A stretch of DNA of 64,000 bases from Multifurca ochricompacta. Taxonomy: Eukaryota; Basidiomycota; Agaricomycetes; Russulales; Russulaceae. Under the pieces are notes generated by a model, which saw nothing but the letters and a program-made list of their open reading frames with translations, had not been told where the DNA came from and did no database searches. The stretch lies in assembly GCA_022496185.1 (NCBI GenBank), contig WTXG01000133.1:1-64000 (forward strand), written 5' to 3'. Position 1 is the stretch's first letter, and each line of letters starts with the position of its first letter. Shown here piece after piece: positions 56,599-64,000 of this stretch. Made by a program: the position numbers and the translations under genes.

Positions 56599-58246
56599 TG
56601 GCTGTAACTGAATTAATCCAGAAGAAGATCGAATTTCATACACAAGCTTCCTTACTCAGTAATTCACGCATTTTTGCATCTCCCGATAAGGCAAGCCTCT
56701 GTTCTTTTGTAGTCCTATTCCCTGGTCCCTGGAACCAGTGGATCAGTGTAGACTGGGCCCCTCACTGGGCTTCGCGTGAGCCGTGCGATGGAGCGTGGTG
56801 ACGCTGAAGCACGTGTGAGCAATCCCTAATCGGGACTGGACCCTTTGCGGTTCAGAGTGAACAGTTGGATACATCGGGACTTGATTGGTCTTCACGATCT
56901 GGGTCTGACAGCTCCTCTACCCAGATTGGAAATCGTCGCTTACACGCACCATGGCACCTGCATTCACTTTCCCACCCTCTGCTGCAATCGAGATCCTAGA
57001 TGGATCAAACTGGCCAGTCTGGTCAGTGCAAATGATGGCCCTGTTCTGTTTGAATGGCGTCTGGAACCACCTGCTTGAAGACAAGCCTGCTAGCCCTCCT
57101 GCTGACTGGGAGGCTACTGAAGGGGTTCTCTTAGCAATCCTCGAGCTCTATGCTCAGAAGGATGTCTGGACAGCCGTGGCAGATGATACTAAGTTTGTCA
57201 CATGTAAAGCTAAATGGGACGAGCTCAAACGCGTCTATGGGGGAGTCGGATCTATGTCCGCATTCAATACTTGGTCTGCCCTCACCGGCACCGCACTGGA
57301 CGAGTCCTCCCCCATGCTCCTGCAATTGCAGAAACTCAATGATGCCCACGTCACACTCAAGAACAACGAGATGGAGATTTCAGATCTCCAGTTCAGTTTC
57401 ATCCTGATCAAGGCACTACCCGAATCATACTCTGTCATCACGTCCACCATATTAGCATCCGGATTGCCAAAGGATCTTACCCCTCAGACTATCCAAGAGC
57501 GGATTCTGAATGAGGAAGGTTGTCGATCCGGTGGTTCCGCCTCACTCAACAAAGCCGCGCCCATCAAACAAAAGCATGACAAGAAGAATACCAAATGTTT
57601 CTACTGTCAGAAGAAAGGGCACAAGGCTGTAGAGTGCTGGAAGAAGAAAAAGGATCTGGAGGAGAAGAAGGGATCGGAGACCATGCAGGCCAGTAACAAG
57701 GCCGTTAACGCGCACTTAGCAGTTCAGACAGCGTCTATCATAGAGATAGGCGATGACAATGACGATCTCCACGTTTCCTTGTACTCGGCTGTGCGATCAC
57801 GTTGGATGATGGACTCTGGTGCAACGCATCATATCACCCCAAATCAGTCTGACTTCATTCAGTATACTCCGGCGGCTGGCATTGTATGCCTGGGAGACAA
57901 CTCGAATGTGCAACAAATTGGGGTTGGGACTGTGGTATTCAAGACCACTGCAGGTAGTAGAGGTTCTGAGATCACCCTAAGCAACGTGCTGCACATACCA
58001 GACGTTACAACGCGTTTCATTTCTACACGTGCACTTGCTCAGAAGGGGGCTCAGATCTCTTTTACAGATAAAATCTTTACAATCTCAGTCCGAGACTGGA
58101 CGGTAGTGCAGGGTTACCTGGAGGACAACCTATACTGGCTGGATGCCTCCATGGCTGGACTCAATGCGCATGCTCAAGTGTCACAACCTATCGACATCTG
58201 GCATTGCCGCATGGGGCATATGTCGTACAACGCCCTCAAGCGGTAT

Positions 58247-59667
58247 TAGTGATTGGCAGGGGTAACCCTGGGGTATCATCGTTGGTACCCGTACCCGTAC
58301 CTGTACCCATCACTATGGGTATGGGTAACCCGCGGGTCACCCGTGAAAACGCGTGCAAGTTCTTTACTTGCATCGCACATTTCGGATACCCGGCCTGGGA
58401 CTTCCCGGACCAAGAAGATACACAATGCGTTCATTTGTGGCTGCTTAAGATCCCTCAATGACTCTTATTTTATGTTCAGAAGATTAAGATAATTCATTAT
58501 TCCATTTTTATTTTATTATTCTGCTTTCAATTTTATACAAGCACAACTAAAATACAGTATACAGAGATGATTAGATAGGATGTTATAGAACATTGATGAA
58601 AAGCCTGTCAGATAACCACACAGAATGCAAAATAATTTGATGAACACATAGCAATTTGCAGGGGTAACCCCTGGATAATTGTTTTGATACCTGGGTTACC
58701 CATAAAATGAAACACGTGCAAGTTCTTTACTTGCATTGCACATTTCGGACATCCGGCCCAGGACATCCCGGTCAAGGAGATACGCACTTGGACACAACAC
58801 ATTCATTTATGGCTACTCAAGATCCCTCAAAGATTCCTATTTTATGTTCATAAGATTAAGATAATTTATTATTCCATTTTTATTTTATTATTCTGGTTTC
58901 AATTTTATACGAGTGTGACTGTTCTTTGCGTTTCTGCGCATTTTGGATAAATGGCCCAGGCCATCCCAGTCAAGGAGATAAGCACTTGGACACAACGCGT
59001 TCATTTATGGCTACTCAAGATCCCTCAAATATTGTTGGTTTATGTTCAGAAGATTAAAAGGATCTTTTATTTACATTATTATTTTATTATTCTGGTTTCA
59101 TTTCATACAAGCACGACTGTCCTGGTGCGTTTAAGTCAACCTTCCTTAATAGGAAGGAGGTCAGACCACCATGCGATGCAATGTAGTCACTGCCCCATGC
59201 AGCTTGTAGATACACATGGGCCTTGTTTCAGCAAACTAATTTGATAATTAGATTACAATACAGTCTAAAGTAGTCTAGAGTGTATTTTAGATAGTGCCAG
59301 ACTGGCAGAATTGGTTGCGTGTTAATAAAACAGATGTATCATGGTTTTCAAGAAAGTGGATCACTGATAAGGATTTTATTTTACATCGCACTGTTAATCT
59401 GCTTTGATATTTTGTAGGATAATACTAGAACATATTTAACACAACCCTGTAGCATACATCAGACGAGATCTTGTATTTTTGTGGCTGCAGATGTGTTTTA
59501 TCTCGGAAATTCTACTGATCTTGTCAATGCATAATCAGCACCTATACCCGCCAAACCCGCCGCGTGGGTACGGGTTTCCACAGGTTGGGAGCCGTATACC
59601 CGTACCCGTACCCGGCAAAACCCGTGGCGCTTACCCGCGCGGGTATGAAACCCTTTGACAATCACTA
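58247..59667. mobile_element. Non-autonomous hAT element, copy B
   Basis: 1421 bp, ends TAGTGATTGGCAGG and TTGACAATCACTA. The 8-bp target duplication is AGCGGTAT/AGCAGTAT (58239-58246 and 59668-59675), differing at one CpG-type site. It is the same family as copy A (26429-27880) in reverse orientation, with the three internal repeats at about 58363, 58718 and 58935. Removing it joins ALKRY to HESVKGISLD in the copia-4 frame. Confidence 0.92.
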
Positions 59668-62056
59668 AGCAGTATCATGAATCCGTCAAGGGGATATCAT
59701 TGGATGCTCCGATTGATCAACATCAGTCACCATGCCCCGGGTGTGAGCTCGGGAAACACACACAACTCCCCTTTAAGTCCTCTCACAAGCAATCGGACCA
59801 GCGGCTACAGATTGTTCACAGCGATCTGGCTGGGCCGATGCAAGTTCAGTCTATTCAAGGCGTGCTCTACATTGCAACATTTATCGACGACTACTCTAGA
59901 CATGGTGTGGTCTACTTCCTCAGATCCAAAGATCAGTGTGCAACAGCATTTTGGAAATTCCTAGCTTGGGCTGAGACTCAATCATCGGAAAAAATGCTGG
60001 CCTTGCACTCAGATCACGGGGGGGAGTACATGTCAGGCACGCTTAGAGCTGTACTGGACGAATGGGGGATCAAGCATAAGTTGACGATGCTGGGATTGCC
60101 GCAACAAAACGGCATAGCCGAGAGATGGAACAGGACCATCATGGACAAGGCGCGCTCTATGTTACACAGCACTGGCCTGTCCCTTGGCTTCTGGGAGTTG
60201 GCAGTGGATACTGCCATTCACACTTACAACAGAACTCCCACCCGAACTATAGGTTGGCGCACGCCTCACGAGCTCTGGAGTGCTGGTCACACTCCAGACA
60301 TCTCTTATTTCCGCGTCTTCAGATGCAAGGCATATGTTCATGTGCCTGAGAACAAGCGAAGAAAGCTCGATCCGAGATCAATCGAGATGACGCTTGTTGG
60401 GTATGAGCCAGGTTCTAAGGGTTACCAGCTATGGAACAAGAGTACCCGAGCAGTCGTCCTGTCGCGCGACGTGACATTCGACGAATGCTCCTTCCCATTT
60501 CAGGACAATGGTGAGCCATCCATTCGTTCTGATCAACCTAAGGCCCTGGAGGGGCCACTGGCCGTTACATTCCCTATGGCTGTCCCTACGCAAACTCAAG
60601 GGGAGGTCGATTTGCCAAGGACGCCATCCCCTGTTGCCACACAAACCCCAAGTTCTGGTAATACAGTCTGGGCTACCCCACCTTCATGCCCCACAATGCA
60701 AGAGCCCCCGCCCTGTGCCCCGCGCAACTGGTTTCTCTGGACTCAGCGGACCATTGTCCCCACTTTGGAGGACATGCCCCCTTGGAGACTGCAAGAGAAT
60801 CCTCGCAGGAATCCACGTTACTTTGGCGATGATAATGCTGAGTTAGGTGAGGATGGGCGACTCGGGCATCGTGCTTTGCTTGCGGTGGCTGCATATAGTG
60901 ATCCGCTCACATATCGGGAGGCGATGAAGTCAGACTATGCTAGCGACTGGCAGGATGTGTGCCAATATGAAATGGATGCACTAGCCAAAAATGGAACTTG
61001 GACACTGGTGGACTTACCGGCCGATCGGAAGGCTGTGAAGTCCAAGTGGGTTTTCAAGCGCAAGGCCAATGGACGCTTTCGCGCACGCTTAGTTGCTAAG
61101 GGATTCACGCAAATTCAAGGTATTGATTATGATGAAACATTTTCTCCAGTAGCCCAGTTCGAGTCTTTGAGACTGCTGCTAGTGTTGGCCGCGCTAGAGG
61201 ATTGGGAGATCCATCAAATGGACGTCAAGTCGGCGTTCCTGAACGGACTACTGGATGAGGAAATTTATATGGAGCAACCGGAGGGTTTCATCACATCGGG
61301 CCAGACGAATAAGGTATGCCTACTGAAAAAGGCAATTTATGGACTCAAACAAGCCTCACGCGCATGGAACTTGCAATTCCATGGAGTTCTATTGGAGCTC
61401 GGCTTCATGTGCACTTTCTCTGATGCTGGGGTATACATGCGTCGTCGCCAAGACGGGGAGGGTACAGCAATTATAATCCTCTATGTCGACAACATCACTA
61501 TCTTAGGTGATACTCTCAAGGAGGTTAACCGGATCAAGGGGATCTTATCTAAGCACTATGAAATGACAGATCTAGGTGAGATCGACTCATATCTTGGAGT
61601 CCAGATCACATGCGACTAGGGCCTAGCACGAGTGCACTCGTGAGTTACCCGGATCTGAACTTGTGGGTATTTAGATTAGATAATCCCATACTCGGATCCG
61701 CATGAGTATGTTCCCACAGATCACCCGGAGCCGTGAGTCCTATACTCGCACAGATCCAAGTACTTGTGGGTATACTTGTAGGTTTACTTGTAAGGTTTGA
61801 GGCAGCCAGAGATCTTCATCTTGCATACACAGAAAGAATATATATATTACTACAATCCCACAAAGTTTCAAGTCAGATCATGCATCCGATCCAAAATAAA
61901 ACAAGAATCAGTTACAATATCTATAGAAATGCGAAAAAACGCAAAGTGTGGGGCGCGCCGATCAGACCGTGCATTGCCTTCCTATCTAGGAAGGTAGGCT
62001 TAAGAATGCACGCGTCGGCACATGTCGGTACAGAGATGCTGGGATCACGCCTAATT

Positions 62057-62404
62057 GATAAGATCAAAAACACGTTCACAATTAATTAGATACTTAGGAT
62101 ATACATCTAAGTGATAAGATCAAAAATGTGTTCACAGTTAATTAGATACTTGGGATATACATCTAATACAAGTGATAAGATCAAAATGCGTTCACAATTA
62201 ATTAGATACTTAGGATGTACATCTAAGTGATAAGATCAAAAATGTGTTCACAGTTAATTAGATACTTAGGATATACATCTAATACAAGTGATAAGATCAA
62301 AAATGCATTCACAATTAATTAGATGCTAAAGATATACATCTAAGATAATACAAGTGATAAGATCAAAACACGTTCACAATTAAATAGATACAAGTGATAA
62401 AATC
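62057..62404 (+). repeat. Minisatellite of about 56-66-bp units in element C
   Basis: The string GATAAGATCAAAA starts units at 62057, 62113, 62173, 62229, 62290 and 62356, with a partial unit at 62395. Each continues into GTTCACAATTAATTAGATAC and ATACATCTAA. Unit length alternates (56, 60, 56, 61, 66), driven by presence or absence of a TACAA insert. Confidence 0.85.
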
Positions 62405-62452
62405 AATTCTGCATAACCCTATATATAATATATTGTGTGTCTTTACCAGTGA

Positions 62453-62528
62453 GGCTGGGTGGCTTAGTGGTTAGAGCACTGGACCAAGCTTGTTCCCGGA
62501 GGTCTTAGGTTCAATCCATGTTTCAGCC
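62453..62528 (+). ncRNA. tRNA-like sequence, degenerate
   Basis: 76 nt with an A-box-like TGGCTTAGTGGTTAGAGCAC and a B-box-like GGTTCAATCC. The ends can pair as an acceptor stem (GGCTGGG with TTCAGCC, two G-U pairs). A D-stem can form. The anticodon and T stems do not pair well, so it is probably a tRNA relic or SINE-head-like sequence and not a working tRNA gene. Confidence 0.45.
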
Positions 62529-62970
62529 ATTTCTGTTCTAGGTTGACAAGCCTAGTAAAAAAATAATTTTATATAATAATATTCCCACGAGTATTCCACG
62601 AGTACCCGTGCGGGTACCCAGGGTGCCAAAATCAATACCCGGATCCGCATGAGTATTTTCCCATGGATCACCCGGATCCACGAGTATCAATACCTGTGAG
62701 TTTTCCCACGGCTCTACTCAAAAAACTCGCAAGTTACCCGGACTTGTGCTATGCCCTACACGCAACAGATCTATCAAGCGTCTGGAAATTGATCAATCAC
62801 AGTACATTGGAGAGATCGTTGCACGCTTTGGGATGGTGGATGCGAACCCCGCGTGCACACCACTCCCTGCTGGGGCAGATGTCCATCTGGTAAAGCACAC
62901 TGAACAGGCTACTCAAACAGAAATCACTTATTATCAACAAATTATTGGGAGCCTTCTGTATGTGCAAATT

Positions 62971-63549
62971 TGTTACATCCGGTGCGGGACGTTCCACATG
63001 ACTTGTGTGACAGCGTGATACAGAGGTTCGGATAAGAGACCAATAAGATCTCTTGGAGTGAAATGTGATGAGTCAAAGTCAAAGAGGCTGTACTCTAAGA
63101 CGATGGTGAGCAGAGAGTGCCAAAAGCACTGAGACAGGCAGACATTCAAGAGACAAGGGAGAGTCCAGAAGACTAGCACCGATGTATTCAATAAGTCGAG
63201 TCTGAGCTCTACAGTGTAAACTATAGTCGACTTATATACGTAAGAAGATGGGCATCTACTGATAAGGATCACGGAGTCAGGTGGGCCCAAATATATGGAA
63301 GCGGAGGGCGTAAAGCCTAGCTTCTACTGATAGGGAATTAAGTAAATGTCCGGTCATATGATAAGGAGATAAGCGATAAGAGAAAATGTCAAAGGGTAAT
63401 CATAAGCAAACAAGAGGGTCACGGGGATGGACGGAGAGCATGTGACAGATCCCATGATGGAGACGTGATCTGGTAATGAAGTGTAGGCGGTAGCAAGGGG
63501 TCGTCATTGGGCAGGAAAAAGAAAGTAGGAAGAGATGGGGTTCGTAACA
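62971..63549 (+). mobile_element. Solo LTR of the 590-bp family, in copia-4 RT/RNase H junction
   Basis: 579 bp, TGTTACATCCGGTGCGG...GGGTTCGTAACA. The target duplication AAATT lies at 62966-62970 and 63550-63554. Removing it joins SLLYVQI to GTRPDISFAV. Confidence 0.92.
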
Positions 63550-64000
63550 AAATTGGGACTCGCCCTGACATATCTTTCGCTGTAGTGCATCTTGTGCAGT
63601 ATGCAGCAAATCCTTTGCCACAACACCTGCAACTTGCCAAATATGTGCTGGCTTATCTAAGGAGCACAGCCAACCTTAGGCTTCGCTACGATGGAGCGCG
63701 CGGAGAGGGACTTGTCGGCTACTCGGACTCTAGTCTTGGGGACCATGCCAACGATCACCATTCCACCTCGGGCTACATCTTTTTACTCGCTGACTCATCC
63801 ATTTCTTGGACCTCGCGTAAGCAGAAGACCGTTGCCCAAAGCACCACTCATGCAGAGTACATGGCACTTGCCGAAGCGGCAAATCAAGCCACTTGGTACC
63901 GGAGTTTCCTCTTGGAACTCGGCTACAATGTTACAGATCCGATTCCCTTACATGGCAATAACAAAGGGGCAGTTGACTTGGCTCTCAACCCCGTGACCGG

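Larger units (their letters stand above)
61617..62758. mobile_element. Non-autonomous hAT-type element C
   Basis: 1142 bp. The TIRs are TAGGGCCTAGCACGAGT and, from the right, TAGGGCATAGCACAAGT. The 8-bp flanks CATGCGAC (61609-61616) and CACGCAAC (62759-62766) differ only by CpG transitions. It contains a minisatellite and a tRNA-like sequence. It shares interior blocks with hAT copies A and B (for example CCTTCCTATC-AGGAAGG next to ACGCG). Confidence 0.8.
56183..64000 (+). mobile_element. Ty1/copia element 4, 3' end off window
   Basis: Probable 5' LTR 56183-56586, starting TGTCGGAAATGG and ending GTTCTTTA next to the primer-binding site. The start is inferred because the 3' LTR is not in the window. 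Gag-pol runs from 56951 to the window edge. It is interrupted by an hAT element (58247-59667), a second hAT-type element (61617-62758) and a solo LTR (62971-63549). Confidence 0.85.
56951..64000 (+). pseudogene. copia-4 gag-pol, three insertions and catalytic substitutions
   Basis: The ATG at 56951 is in a strong context (CACCATGG). Gag has ILDGSNWPVWSVQMM and the CCHC knuckle CFYCQKKGHKAVEC (about 57595). Protease is MMDSGATHHI (about 57805). GAG-pre-integrase is IWHCRMGHMSYNALKRY, cut by hAT copy B. Integrase keeps HSDLAGPM, HSDHGGEY and QQNGIAERW. RT has DVKSAFLNGLLDEEIYMEQP, but its catalytic box reads YVDN instead of YVDD (about 61485). RNase H has TTHAEYMAL, and HGNNKGAV where copia-3 has HCDNKGAV. 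The protein is related to copia-3. The window ends in RNase H. Confidence 0.9.

Noticed and set aside
62057..62404. Possible CRISPR-like array
   Set aside because: Whole units are repeated with small length changes and no unique spacers; the context is a eukaryotic DNA transposon.
62453..62528. Functional tRNA gene
   Set aside because: A and B boxes and acceptor pairing are visible, but anticodon and T stems do not pair; kept only as a degenerate tRNA-like sequence.

Overview
The window is a eukaryotic, most likely Agaricomycete (Basidiomycota) chromosome segment. Four things point there: short GT-AG introns of about 47-68 bp; paired Goodbye-NACHT-ankyrin STAND genes; a Crinkler/kinase gene; and a dense mix of Ty1/copia, hAT, Tc1 and Mutator-like elements. 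I cannot name the species. Most of the 64 kb is mobile DNA, much of it nested.

Layout. (1) 1-8249: a decayed hAT transposase gene on the minus strand. Two Tc1-family foldback elements (4066-5687, 6390-7999) sit in what is probably its 5' region. (2) 8397-17467: copy 1 of a segmental duplication. It holds a solo LTR, an intact 8-exon Goodbye-NACHT-ankyrin gene, an aldo/keto reductase pseudogene and a small solo LTR. (3) 17468-19556: an LTR relic and a short-chain dehydrogenase pseudogene carrying a solo LTR in an intron. (4) 18490-43579: copy 2 of the duplication. It is swollen by a 13.9-kb copia element (26137-40085) inserted in the aldo/keto reductase exon. That element hosts a 6.6-kb copia element, a solo LTR and a 1.45-kb hAT element. 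A LINE tail and a ubiquitin-protease fragment follow. (5) 43693-46498: a Crinkler-like/protein-kinase gene, frameshifted, with its kinase C-lobe inverted. (6) 47247-55579: a Mutator-like element split by a 7.0-kb copia element, which carries an inverted solo LTR of its own family. (7) 56183-64000: a fourth copia element, cut by two hAT-type elements and one solo LTR and running off the window.

The only long genes that look intact are the two NACHT-ankyrin genes. Their exon structure is identical and they differ by exactly three ankyrin repeats. Goodbye-NACHT-ankyrin proteins are fungal STAND (NLR-like) sensors, so the region reads as an innate-immunity/allorecognition-type locus surrounded by transposon nests.

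The strongest general signal is mutational. All ten differences I found between paired LTRs of the three complete copia elements are CpG transitions. The nonsense codons in the copia reading frames are TGA where arginine (CGA) is expected. Both fit deamination of methylated CpG. Several insertions are proven by target-site duplications plus an empty paralogous site inside the same window.
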